The notes beneath the pieces are model-generated. The model searched no databases, was not told the origin of the DNA, and was given only the letters and a program-made list of their open reading frames with translations. Shown here in pieces: positions 35,870 to 44,325 of a stretch of 64,000 bases of DNA (position 1 is its first letter; each line of letters opens with the position of its first letter). The stretch is from Micavibrio sp. UBA1850 (GTDB taxonomy: Bacteria; Pseudomonadota; Alphaproteobacteria; Micavibrionales; Micavibrionaceae): assembly GCA_002338525.1 (NCBI GenBank), contig DDIM01000001.1:26458-90457 (forward strand). Reading direction: 5' to 3'. The translations under genes and the position numbers were made by a program.

Positions 35870-37000
35870 CTACTCAGAAATTGAAAAACTTGACGTATCA
35901 AAAGCCTCAAGACCTGCGCCACCGTCTCCCCCTAGCTTAACTTTTTGCATCTTGATTTTCATATCTCCCGGAATGTCAGAATTTGCAAGCGCAACTTCTT
36001 CTGAGATTTTGCCCTGCTTGTAAAGCTCAATCAAAGATTGATCAAACGTCATCATTCCCGTTGAAACATTTTGCGACATCACATCTCTAATTTTGACTAT
36101 AGCTCCCTCACGAATGAGATCTTTAATCAGCCCTTGGTTCAACATAATTTCAAGCGCAGGCACCATTCCCCCTTGCCGCGAAGGCAGCAACCTTTGCGAT
36201 ATAATAGCTCGCAAATTCATAGATAAATTAAGGCGAACCTGATCATGCATATCTTCTGGGAAAAAGTTAATAACGCGCTCAATCGCCTGATAAGCATTGT
36301 TCGTATGCAGTGTCGCCAAGCACAAATGCCCTGTCTCGGCAGCCATCACAGTTTGCTCCATAACATCCCGATCACGAACCTCCCCCACCAATATGACGTC
36401 AGGGCGCTGTCGCAACGCATTTTTAAGCGCAATAGAGTAACTTTCCGTATCAACCCCAACCTCGCGTTGCGTCACGATTGATGAAAGATGATCATGGAAA
36501 TATTCAATAGGGTCTTCAATTGTAATAATATGGCCTTGCGCATTTTTATTACGATAGTTGAGCATAGATGCCAAGCTTGTTGACTTACCTGACCCTGTCA
36601 TACCGGTTACAAGAACCAAGCCGCGTTTCAGCATCGCAAGCTTTTGCAACATAGGCGGCAGGCTCAGCTCATCCAGTGTCGGAATGCGTGACACAATGCG
36701 ACGTATCACAATAGCCGGTGCTTGCCGTTGCCTTAAAACATTAATCCTGAAGCGCCCATGTGCCCCCGCATCTAAAGCTGTATTCAGCTCTCTGTGAGAT
36801 TCAAAATCTCGCATTTGACGCTGCGTTAAGAAGCTTGTTAAAATTTCGTTTAAATTCTCTGATGTCAGCTCGTCCTCATCAATAGGCATAAGCTTATTAT
36901 CCACGCGCAGCATAGGATATGAACCATTTGTCAAATACAGGTCAGATGCCTGCGTGACGTTCATTTGCTCCAAATATTCTAAGATTACGGGCGCACTCAA
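35870..37000 (-). CDS. pilU: Pilus retraction ATPase, PilU-like
   Basis: A 376-residue hexameric motor ATPase. Walker A is VTGMTGSGKSTSLASM near residue 133; the Walker B region is RPDVILVGEVRDRDVM. The Asp and His boxes (IITIEDPIEYFHDH, ATLHTNNAYQAIERVINFFP) are present. The longer C-terminus after AIVKIRDVMSQNVSTGMMTF and DPIEYFHDH favour PilU over PilT. PilU normally works only together with PilT; here pilT overlaps its start by 4 bp, so the two are translationally coupled. Confidence 0.92.
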   Translation of the reverse strand: MSAPVILEYLEQMNVTQASDLYLTNGSYPMLRVDNKLMPIDEDELTSENLNEILTSFLTQRQMRDFESHRELNTALDAGAHGRFRINVLRQRQAPAIVIRRIVSRIPTLDELSLPPMLQKLAMLKRGLVLVTGMTGSGKSTSLASMLNYRNKNAQGHIITIEDPIEYFHDHLSSIVTQREVGVDTESYSIALKNALRQRPDVILVGEVRDRDVMEQTVMAAETGHLCLATLHTNNAYQAIERVINFFPEDMHDQVRLNLSMNLRAIISQRLLPSRQGGMVPALEIMLNQGLIKDLIREGAIVKIRDVMSQNVSTGMMTFDQSLIELYKQGKISEEVALANSDIPGDMKIKMQKVKLGGDGGAGLEAFDTSSFSISE

Positions 37001-38145
37001 AACGAGTACCCCTCATCATCTCCATCATCTGATGATTTGCGCTTTTCAGAATCACTGATTTTACCGCCGCCAAGTGAAGCCGCGACTTCATCTGATTCCT
37101 CGTCACCATCCTTATCAGATGTTTCAACCAGCACGCGACGCGCCTCATCTTCTGCAATAATTCCTGATTCATACAAATCACTCACAGCATCTTCCATCGT
37201 CACCATCCCATAGCGCGACCCCGTTTGCATCATTGAATACATTTGTGGAATTTGGTTCTCACGAATAAGGTTTCGAACAGCGCCTGTCCCGACAAGAACC
37301 TCAAAAGCCCCAACACGGCCCTTACCATCAGCACGGCGAAGCAAGGCTTGCGCAACAACACCTTGAAGAGAACTGGCAAGCATCGCACGGATCATATCTT
37401 TATCGCTTCCCGGGAACACGTCAATAATCCTGTCGATTGTTTTTGCAGCAGAACTTGAGTGCAAAGTACCAAATACCAAGTGACCTGTTTCAGCCGCCGT
37501 AAGCGCTAGCGAAATTGTTTCGTGGTCACGCATCTCCCCCACCAGAATAACATCAGGGTCTTCACGAAGCGCACTTTTCAACGCACGCGCAAAAGAATGT
37601 GTATCCATGCCTAACTCGCGGTGATTCACCAAACTCTTTTTTGACGTATGGAAAAATTCAACCGGGTCCTCAACGGTTAGAATGTGGCGCTGTTGTGTTT
37701 CATTAATATGATTAACAAGCGCAGCCAAACTTGTTGACTTACCCGATCCGGTAGGCCCTGTGACCAAAACTATCCCTTTTTCAAGGTCTGCAAATCGGCG
37801 AATAACAAGCGGCAGATCAAGCTCTTCCATCGTCGGAACAACAGATGGAATAGTACGAAACACAGCCGCCGCACCATTTCTCGTGTTAAATGCATTCACA
37901 CGAAAACGCGCCTTCTCACCAAATGAGATCGCAAAGTCAATTTCAAGATCTTTTTCGTATTCACCTCGCTGATCGTCGGTCATGATGGAATAAAGCATTG
38001 TCCGAATATCATCAGAGGACAAATCATCAGATTTTACCCGTTTCAAAAGACCGCTTACACGCACGATTGGCGGGTTTTTCGCACTCAGATGTAGGTCTGA
38101 TGCATCATTTTGCATCACAAAAGCAAGAAGCTGGGTTATATCCAA
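36997..38145 (-). CDS. pilT: Pilus retraction ATPase PilT
   Basis: A 382-residue motor ATPase that depolymerises the pilus. MDITQLLAFVMQNDASDLHL is the classical N-terminus. Walker A is VTGPTGSGKSTSLAALVN (about residue 127), Walker B DPDVILVGEMRDHETI, and the His box FGTLHSSSAAKTIDRIIDVF. The AIRNLIRE motif of PilT reads AVRNLIRENQIPQ here. The last 40 residues are acidic and Ser-rich. Having both PilT and PilU predicts retractile pili and twitching or DNA uptake. Confidence 0.94.
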   Translation of the reverse strand: MDITQLLAFVMQNDASDLHLSAKNPPIVRVSGLLKRVKSDDLSSDDIRTMLYSIMTDDQRGEYEKDLEIDFAISFGEKARFRVNAFNTRNGAAAVFRTIPSVVPTMEELDLPLVIRRFADLEKGIVLVTGPTGSGKSTSLAALVNHINETQQRHILTVEDPVEFFHTSKKSLVNHRELGMDTHSFARALKSALREDPDVILVGEMRDHETISLALTAAETGHLVFGTLHSSSAAKTIDRIIDVFPGSDKDMIRAMLASSLQGVVAQALLRRADGKGRVGAFEVLVGTGAVRNLIRENQIPQMYSMMQTGSRYGMVTMEDAVSDLYESGIIAEDEARRVLVETSDKDGDEESDEVAASLGGGKISDSEKRKSSDDGDDEGYSF

Positions 38146-38167
38146 AATTATCTCCTATATATTTTAT

Positions 38168-38641
38168 TTAGACGGTCAAGACATATGCCGACCAAAGAGC
38201 CGTAAGAACTAATATCCCTAACAATGTTTTACCCAGAGATTTTAGCATATAAACTTCACGATATCTAAAAAAAATGAACAGAATGCTAACGATAAATGGA
38301 AGCGCAAACAGCGCGAGCCCCCCATACACCGTAATTCCTAGTATATGAATAATAATTGCGCCCAAAATGCCCATAAACAGTTCAATCGCAACATAGCGCC
38401 CCCCTATCGGACGGCGGCAGTAACGGCATCGCCCCATAAGTGATATCCATGATATAACAGGGATTAGGTCGTACCACGCCAAAACATGTCCGCATGAAGG
38501 GCAACTCGACCTTTCCACACCGTCATTTTTAGAATGTACAAATGAGCGCCCCATAGGAACCCTATGAACAATCGCCGTCGTAAAACTACCCATAACTATT
38601 CCGGATACAAATCCTAAAAAAAGCGGGGTGTATTCAATCAT
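38168..38641 (-). CDS. Stand-alone N-terminal domain of prepilin peptidase (PilD)
   Basis: A 157-residue membrane protein matching the DiS_P_DiS domain of type IV prepilin peptidases. GIVMGSFTTAIVHRVPMG is the glycine-rich start. Four Cys form the zinc site in SCPSCGHVLAWYDLIPVISW and RCRYCRRPIGGRYVAIEL. Two or three further helices follow and then a stop. The A24 peptidase domain, with its two aspartates (GD and GxGD), is missing, and the 22 bp to pilT leave no room for it. This could be a methyltransferase-only form or a chaperone-like remnant. Maturation of the pilin must then use a peptidase outside this window. Confidence 0.82.
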   Translation of the reverse strand: MIEYTPLFLGFVSGIVMGSFTTAIVHRVPMGRSFVHSKNDGVERSSCPSCGHVLAWYDLIPVISWISLMGRCRYCRRPIGGRYVAIELFMGILGAIIIHILGITVYGGLALFALPFIVSILFIFFRYREVYMLKSLGKTLLGILVLTALWSAYVLTV

Positions 38642-38660
38642 ATATCAGGCCTAAACCAGA

Positions 38661-40571
38661 TTATCGGATTTTTGTTAAGCGATCGTATATGACATCACGA
38701 TTTACCGAACGCCCACCGCCGTGAACAGCATCAATACGTAGCGCCATTTCGTAATACTCAACGGCTTTTTTATAATTGCCCTCACGGTCGAATATTACAG
38801 CCGCGTTGTAGGGCAATAGCGCATTTTCAGGCTCTAACCCCATCGCAATATTAATGTAGCGCTGCGCATCTACGTAATTATTCATAGACGCGTACGTCAA
38901 ACCAATTTGCGCAGCCACACCTGCATTTTCAGGCGCATCTTGACGAATGGCGAGCAACTTTTGCAAAGCTACAGCAGGGTATTCTGATTTCAAAAGCCCC
39001 AGCATATTCACAAGCGCATCCGCGTTTTTAGGATATTTCGCAAGCAACTCTTCATACGCTGTCATTGCAGCATTTTCACGCCCCACTTTTTGCAATGCAA
39101 CCGCACGCCCCATCAAAATGGCTTCGTCTTTTGGGTTTCTCTTGTACAAACGCTCATAGTAATCAAGCGCCGCATCATAACGACCAAGCTTAAGAGCTCT
39201 TTTTGCACGCATAACCTCAGCCTCAATAGAGTCAGACGATTTAACATTTGAAACGATCAAATATTTTGATGCTGGCTCAACAACAGGATCAACCGCGGTA
39301 GGACCTGATGCCTGCAATGGATCACTTGGCTGGTTTATCTTTTGAATAGAATCAAAATAGATATCGATGTCACGTGAATTATTTTGTGGTTGTGGTTGCG
39401 CTTGCGCAATCACATCCTGATTAAGCTGTGCCGTGTCAATATTCCCTGTATTTTGCGCAACGTCATCCTCCATACTTACATTAAAGGCATCACCAACAGG
39501 CTCTGCTTGACGGCTTTGTGTCGAAACCTCGACATTTGCATTAGGATTAGGCATTGACGCATCATCAGTCCCAACAACCTCAACAGTTTCCTCAGGAGCA
39601 TTAGACGGCGCGTCAGGAATATTTGCGGCGTTCACTTCAGCGGCATTACTATCCCCTTCAATAAGCTCAGCTGCGATATCTTCTTCGACATTTGCAAAAG
39701 CCTCATCTTCACTTATTTGCTCTGCTGTTTGATCGCCTACCTGATCTGCCATTGCCTGATCCGCCATTGCCTGATCTTCCACTAAAGCATCAACGTCAAC
39801 GGGCTCACCCAGCATGTCGTTTGCAACTTCGTAGGCATCATCTTGACTATCATTCTGACCATCAATAAGGACAACGTCCACCTCTTCTACATCTTGTGGC
39901 CGAGCGTCCATAGCATTAATATCGGCAGTATCACTAGCCTGACCTGCTGCACCCTGAGCTGCTGTAGAAAGATCATCTTGTGGTACGGCGGCAGCCTCTG
40001 TTCCTGTAGCTGCATCGGCTACATTTTCAGAAACAGGCGCAGCCGCTGTATTTGCAGCATACGGCGCGACTGGTGTGCTCGTATTTGCATCAGATGTGAA
40101 GTAATAATAACCAGCTCCACCTGCCGCTAATAGCGCCAAAACGCCAATCACTACGGGCATTTTACTGCCACTAGATTTTTGGGGGCGTGTCGCACCAATA
40201 GCCGCCAATGTATCATCTTCTAAATCTTCAAAATCATCAAACTCTTCATCAGATAACGCCCCATCAACGTCCCCTGCATTTGCTGCGCCATCTGCCACAG
40301 GAGAAACATCAACAGCCTCAACGTCATCAAACTCCATACCATCTCCACCAGGAAGACCATCTTGAGACAAGCCATCATTTACAGAAACGTCTTCTATTGT
40401 TTCTTCAGGGAAATCAAGGCTCCCCGCGTCTTCAACCTTGCTAACAACTTCCATATCATCAGCCGTGCCAACAACTTCCATGTCATCCACCGTGGAAACT
40501 GTTTCATAATCATTTGCATCAAGCTGATTATTTTCATCAAGCTTTAACTTGTTATCTTTTTCGTCCGTCAT
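38661..40571 (-). CDS. Acidic membrane-anchored TPR protein, MshN-like
   Basis: A 636-residue protein. Residues 1-140 are very acidic and contain repeats around DDMEVVGTADDMEVVSKVED. One transmembrane helix follows (MPVVIGVLALLAAGGAGYYYF). A long disordered Asp/Glu/Ala region with short repeats such as AMADQAMADQ leads to a C-terminal domain with at least five TPRs (LGRYDAALDYYERLYKRNPK, ENAMTAYEELLAKYPKN, GNYKKAVEYYEMALRI). MSHA loci carry a comparable anchored TPR protein, MshN. AAGGA precedes the ATG. It probably scaffolds the pilus machine in the periplasm. Confidence 0.75.
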   Translation of the reverse strand: MTDEKDNKLKLDENNQLDANDYETVSTVDDMEVVGTADDMEVVSKVEDAGSLDFPEETIEDVSVNDGLSQDGLPGGDGMEFDDVEAVDVSPVADGAANAGDVDGALSDEEFDDFEDLEDDTLAAIGATRPQKSSGSKMPVVIGVLALLAAGGAGYYYFTSDANTSTPVAPYAANTAAAPVSENVADAATGTEAAAVPQDDLSTAAQGAAGQASDTADINAMDARPQDVEEVDVVLIDGQNDSQDDAYEVANDMLGEPVDVDALVEDQAMADQAMADQVGDQTAEQISEDEAFANVEEDIAAELIEGDSNAAEVNAANIPDAPSNAPEETVEVVGTDDASMPNPNANVEVSTQSRQAEPVGDAFNVSMEDDVAQNTGNIDTAQLNQDVIAQAQPQPQNNSRDIDIYFDSIQKINQPSDPLQASGPTAVDPVVEPASKYLIVSNVKSSDSIEAEVMRAKRALKLGRYDAALDYYERLYKRNPKDEAILMGRAVALQKVGRENAAMTAYEELLAKYPKNADALVNMLGLLKSEYPAVALQKLLAIRQDAPENAGVAAQIGLTYASMNNYVDAQRYINIAMGLEPENALLPYNAAVIFDREGNYKKAVEYYEMALRIDAVHGGGRSVNRDVIYDRLTKIR

Positions 40572-40610
40572 GATTATTCCTTACATTCGCTATGACAATA
40601 ATGGGCATCC

Positions 40611-41348
40611 TTATAACGCGGCCTTCATTTGACCTATATTACAAAGAAAGGCTTTTTCTAGAGAGTTTTGATCAAACTGAGCCTTTAAATCCTCAGGAGA
40701 GCCAATATATTTTAGCTCACAAGAATCAAGTATGGCTATTCTATCACAAAGTTCATCTAAATCTGATAAAATATGGCTACTTAAAAAAACAGTCTGACCA
40801 CGTGATTTGCACAATGATAATACGTTTTTGACCCCCGCTCTGGCAAGAGGATCAAGGCCGCTCATTGGCTCGTCAAGGACAAGCAACGCACCGCCCGTTA
40901 AAATTGTTGAAATCAACCCTAGCTTTTGCCCCATACCTTTTGAATATTTCTGAACGCGTTCTGACAGATACGCCTTATCCAAAGACAACGCCTCTGCCAG
41001 CTCATAAACATCTTGGTCACTTATCTTTTGGCCGTATAAATCACCCGTAAAGCGCACAAATTCCATACCACTCATGAACCATGACGGCATAAATTTTTCA
41101 GGTAGATACGCAACATTCTTTTTGGCATCCACACTTCCCGCAGGATTTCCAAAAATAGAGATATCCCCAGACAACGCCTGACGCAGCCCTAACGCGGACT
41201 TAATAAGAGTTGTTTTACCCTGACCGTTCAGGCCAATAAAACCAAAAACCTCACCTTCGGATAAATCAAAGTTAAGGTTTTTGGCAACAACCTTGTCACC
41301 ATATCCAACACAGACACCTTTTAGAGATAAAGGAATAGCAGAACTCAT
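40611..41348 (-). CDS. ABC transporter ATP-binding protein in the pilus operon
   Basis: A 245-residue ABC ATPase from ATG 41348 (GGAG upstream); ATG 41393 would overlap the previous gene. Walker A is GLNGQGKTTLIKSALG, the signature is YSKGMGQKLGL (the usual LSGGQ replaced by SKGMGQ, as in ABC-2 exporters), Walker B LLVLDEPMSGLDPLARAG and the His switch SSHILSDLDELCDR. It lies inside the pilus block, between the MshK-like and the TPR genes, while the matching permease is seven kilobases further down. This resembles PilH of the Myxococcus PilGHI transporter. Confidence 0.88.
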   Translation of the reverse strand: MSSAIPLSLKGVCVGYGDKVVAKNLNFDLSEGEVFGFIGLNGQGKTTLIKSALGLRQALSGDISIFGNPAGSVDAKKNVAYLPEKFMPSWFMSGMEFVRFTGDLYGQKISDQDVYELAEALSLDKAYLSERVQKYSKGMGQKLGLISTILTGGALLVLDEPMSGLDPLARAGVKNVLSLCKSRGQTVFLSSHILSDLDELCDRIAILDSCELKYIGSPEDLKAQFDQNSLEKAFLCNIGQMKAAL

Positions 41349-41361
41349 CAAACGCTCCAAT

Positions 41362-41958
41362 TTATCCAGCAGGCAAGAACATTCTTGCGTCAAAGTTAAA
41401 TCGTTGATTTGGGCGTAGGCGCACAGGGAAAATTTTATTCGTTTGCGCGTCGAACCACTTCAGGTTGATATAGTCGTTATGCACTGACAAATCGATAATC
41501 TCTTCCGGCAGCGCGTCAGGCGTCACTCTCTGCTTATTGATCCAAATAACCCAATCCTTATCATCAGAATAAACTATACCACCTAGTGTAACTTCACGCA
41601 CAGACTTAGGTGCATCTTCGTTTTGCCCTGCTGCTCTCATTTCAGATTCTGAAGGAATGCGCGTCAAAAAATTCTGTTTTGCAGCCTGCAACAAGCTATG
41701 CTCGCCCGGTAAAAACAAAAGTGAAGGCAAACTTGGCCTTACGACACCAGCCCCTCTTAGATCAGCAAGAACCTCCTTACGCGCAGCAATAAGTATTTCT
41801 TCTTCTCGAGAAAAGAACCCATCTGGCGCATCAGCGCTCACCTCGGCAACCGCCTCTTGCTCTTGCGCCTCAACACTTCCGCTATATGAAGCAGATAGAA
41901 CCATTGTTAAACATGCAAGGAATGCAAAAAACAAAACAGATCTTAAATATGAAACCAT
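41362..41958 (-). CDS. MshK/PilP-like periplasmic pilus protein
   Basis: A 198-residue protein with a signal peptide (VLFFAFLACLTMVLSASYSG). A charged linker leads to a C-terminal beta domain (REVTLGGIVYSDDKDWVIWI, NKQRVTPDALPEEIIDLSVH, NDYINLKWFDAQTNKIFPVR). This resembles the HR/PilP/GspC fold, which joins the inner-membrane PilN-PilO complex to the secretin. Its position directly after the PilO-like gene (1-bp overlap) supports this. Sequence similarity to MshK is weak by eye. Confidence 0.62.
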   Translation of the reverse strand: MVSYLRSVLFFAFLACLTMVLSASYSGSVEAQEQEAVAEVSADAPDGFFSREEEILIAARKEVLADLRGAGVVRPSLPSLLFLPGEHSLLQAAKQNFLTRIPSESEMRAAGQNEDAPKSVREVTLGGIVYSDDKDWVIWINKQRVTPDALPEEIIDLSVHNDYINLKWFDAQTNKIFPVRLRPNQRFNFDARMFLPAG

Positions 41959-42581
41959 TAGTTTAGCTCCCCTTTATCCGGCATCGTCACCCAATCCAAT
42001 ACGATATTTGCCTCGACCAAAGCCGTGGGTATATCATTACCTATCTGCTTTAGAGCAGCAGAATCTAGATTTTTCGTGCGCTTTAAAGACATCTCTTTAT
42101 ACTCCAGCATACCTGGGAAGTGACTTTCCATGAGTTTTAAGAAGTAAAAAACATCTGTATCGTCTGCGGCCGTAAGCTTCAAATCAACGGGGCTACGCAA
42201 AATAACGTGCCCCGCCTTTGCCGCTCTATCATCTTCGATAAGCGTTGCAGACCCAACATTCAAGTTACCCTGCAACCCAGCCTCAACAGCAAGCTCGTTC
42301 AACTTGGTTTCAGCAAACACTTTGTTCTGATTGTCAAAAAAGCCAGACAGCTCAAGCAAGGAATATCCTTTTATACGATCTTTCAGGGTTGCAAAATCCT
42401 GCCTTAATTCGACAATCTCATTATATCGAGCTTGCGTTGTGGATTTCGCATTTCTCAATGCTTTTTCTTGCTCAACATTTTCAGGCATAATGTAAAAATA
42501 TGCCAACCCGCCAAAAACCAAATTAAGAGCGACAAGAATGGTTATAACAATAATACGCGACAAACCTATGTTCTGAATCAT
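41958..42581 (-). CDS. PilO/MshJ-like alignment protein
   Basis: A 207-residue bitopic membrane protein. One N-terminal helix (IIVITILVALNLVFGGLAYF) is followed by a coiled coil (ENVEQEKALRNAKSTTQARY to QDFATLKDRIKG) and a ferredoxin-like periplasmic domain, the classic PilO/GspM plan. In MSHA loci the equivalent is MshJ. It overlaps the upstream PilM-PilN gene by 4 bp and the downstream gene by 1 bp, so the three are translated in a coupled way and probably form one inner-membrane complex. Confidence 0.78.
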   Translation of the reverse strand: MIQNIGLSRIIVITILVALNLVFGGLAYFYIMPENVEQEKALRNAKSTTQARYNEIVELRQDFATLKDRIKGYSLLELSGFFDNQNKVFAETKLNELAVEAGLQGNLNVGSATLIEDDRAAKAGHVILRSPVDLKLTAADDTDVFYFLKLMESHFPGMLEYKEMSLKRTKNLDSAALKQIGNDIPTALVEANIVLDWVTMPDKGELN

Positions 42582-44233
42582 TTTGCGCCCCCTTGTGTAA
42601 TAATAATCTCAGCACCAAGCTGGTCCGGCGCAAGCTCTGCACGAGACATACCAATTTGCGTCTCCAACTCTCCTCGGTATGAAACATCTTTTAGGATCTT
42701 TGCCACCTTCACCTCTGCTTGCGGAAACTCACCTTCAAGCCTTGATTTAAAATCCAACACAGCAGCATTTCCTTTTTCAATATCAACGGAGCCGGGAAAG
42801 CTAAACTTCAAAACTGTACGGCTTGGCGCAGCACTTCCTTCTTCGTTTGAAACAGGCATTGGATAACCGTACGCATCTAACGCAGGCTCTCCCTTTTCAA
42901 CAGTAACGCTATCAAGCTTCAATTGCCCCTCCATTGATTTGGCAATGGATTGAAAAACAGATAACGGATCAATCTGCGACTGCGCAAGCTCCTCACTAAT
43001 GTCGTAGCTGCTTTGCATCAACTTTAGATTGATACCAAGCGCTTCTTTACGCTCAATTTCCTTATCGTATACAGTGTCGATCTGGTTTTTTTGCGCTGAT
43101 ACAACCTCATAGTTTCTAAGATTAGAATTATAAGCAATAATAGATGTTGAAAAGTAATACATAGAGCCAATCAAGCCCAACGCTAGCGCCGCTGCCGCCG
43201 CTGTGGCTGCAAGTCGAGGCTTTATAATTGAATCAATTACTCCAGATGTCATGGGGGCTGCAAGCTTCACCTTTTTGGCAACCCAACCGACATGCAAACT
43301 ATTGGACACGTGAAGAAGCTCGCTTTTTGTAGGCTTTAAGCCGACAAGCTTCATCGCTTCTTTACTATCGATAACGTCTACGTCAACTTCTAGGCGGCCA
43401 AGTTCTTCAAAGATTTGTGACGCATTCGGGTTTGCTATAACAATAATGTTGAGAGGGTCGCCTTCGTTATATCCAAATCGAGACAAGTACCCAAGTGTTG
43501 ATTCTAACTCACGCTCGACCTCACGGCACCACAAAGACAAATCAGCATCAGTCTCCACAATTGGTGATATCCTCGTCAGCGCAAGCATGCCATTTCGAAT
43601 AACAACCTGTCTCAAACCACCGCTAGCGTTTTGCCCAACAAAAAGCGTCCACCCCGTTTTTGCGGCAGACTTATCATCTTTCTTACCCTTAGTTTTTGCC
43701 TTGGACTTGCCTAAAAAGCCCGTTTTCTTCTTTTCCATAGCCTCGGATAACTTTTGGATAAGCCCCTCAGATTCCATAGGGAGCAAACAAAGCCCTGTAA
43801 AACCGACACCAGAATCACGTATTGCATTAATAACAGTTCGTATATTTCCGTTATCTGGGCATGCACAAAACAAGTAATGCTTCATGGCGGCCGCATCTTG
43901 ATCCTTGATGTTTTTAGGCTGCGGAATTTCTCGATATGTACGTATAGGGTATTCCGGAAACGCCATAGATAAACGACGCTTCACAACATTTGCCGCATCT
44001 AAAACCCCGACCTTAGGGATGCGTTCTTTTCTGTAATGTTGATCGACCGTATCATTTAAAACAACAACGCTTGAATAGTTTTTCTGTAAAAGCTTTGTAA
44101 GGTCGCCCTGAAGTGTCTCAACACCCCACTCATACATTTCCTTTAAAATTACAGACTTACCAGATGCCGTATACACAAACAGTGCATCATCGGTTAAATA
44201 AACGACCCCTTTTTTTGATGGTAAAGATAACAT
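42578..44233 (-). CDS. PilM-PilN fusion, inner-membrane alignment protein (GspL/MshI-like)
   Basis: A 551-residue protein combining a cytoplasmic actin-like half and a periplasmic PilN-like half. Residues 1-330 have alternating strands and helices typical of PilM/GspL-cyto (KGVVYLTDDALFVYTASGKS, ISPIVETDADLSLWCREVER). A basic insert (KAKTKGKKDDKSAAK) is present. A transmembrane helix (AAAAALALGLIGSMYYFSTS) near residues 345-365 is followed by a coiled coil and ferredoxin-like domain. Type IV pili usually have separate PilM and PilN, while T2SS uses the GspL fusion. Function is inferred from order and topology. Confidence 0.75.
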   Translation of the reverse strand: MLSLPSKKGVVYLTDDALFVYTASGKSVILKEMYEWGVETLQGDLTKLLQKNYSSVVVLNDTVDQHYRKERIPKVGVLDAANVVKRRLSMAFPEYPIRTYREIPQPKNIKDQDAAAMKHYLFCACPDNGNIRTVINAIRDSGVGFTGLCLLPMESEGLIQKLSEAMEKKKTGFLGKSKAKTKGKKDDKSAAKTGWTLFVGQNASGGLRQVVIRNGMLALTRISPIVETDADLSLWCREVERELESTLGYLSRFGYNEGDPLNIIVIANPNASQIFEELGRLEVDVDVIDSKEAMKLVGLKPTKSELLHVSNSLHVGWVAKKVKLAAPMTSGVIDSIIKPRLAATAAAAALALGLIGSMYYFSTSIIAYNSNLRNYEVVSAQKNQIDTVYDKEIERKEALGINLKLMQSSYDISEELAQSQIDPLSVFQSIAKSMEGQLKLDSVTVEKGEPALDAYGYPMPVSNEEGSAAPSRTVLKFSFPGSVDIEKGNAAVLDFKSRLEGEFPQAEVKVAKILKDVSYRGELETQIGMSRAELAPDQLGAEIIITQGGAK

Positions 44234-44325
44234 ATAGGACTTTCTTAATCTTGCAAAAACACAATCACCAAACTAGATCATACAGAAATATCGAATAAAA
44301 CAAAGCGTGTTGTTAAAATTCAACA

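Noticed and set aside
39720..39790. Short repeats in the TPR protein gene as a mobile or CRISPR-like repeat
   Set aside because: These are in-frame repeats coding AMADQ within a disordered linker, without spacers or flanking structure.
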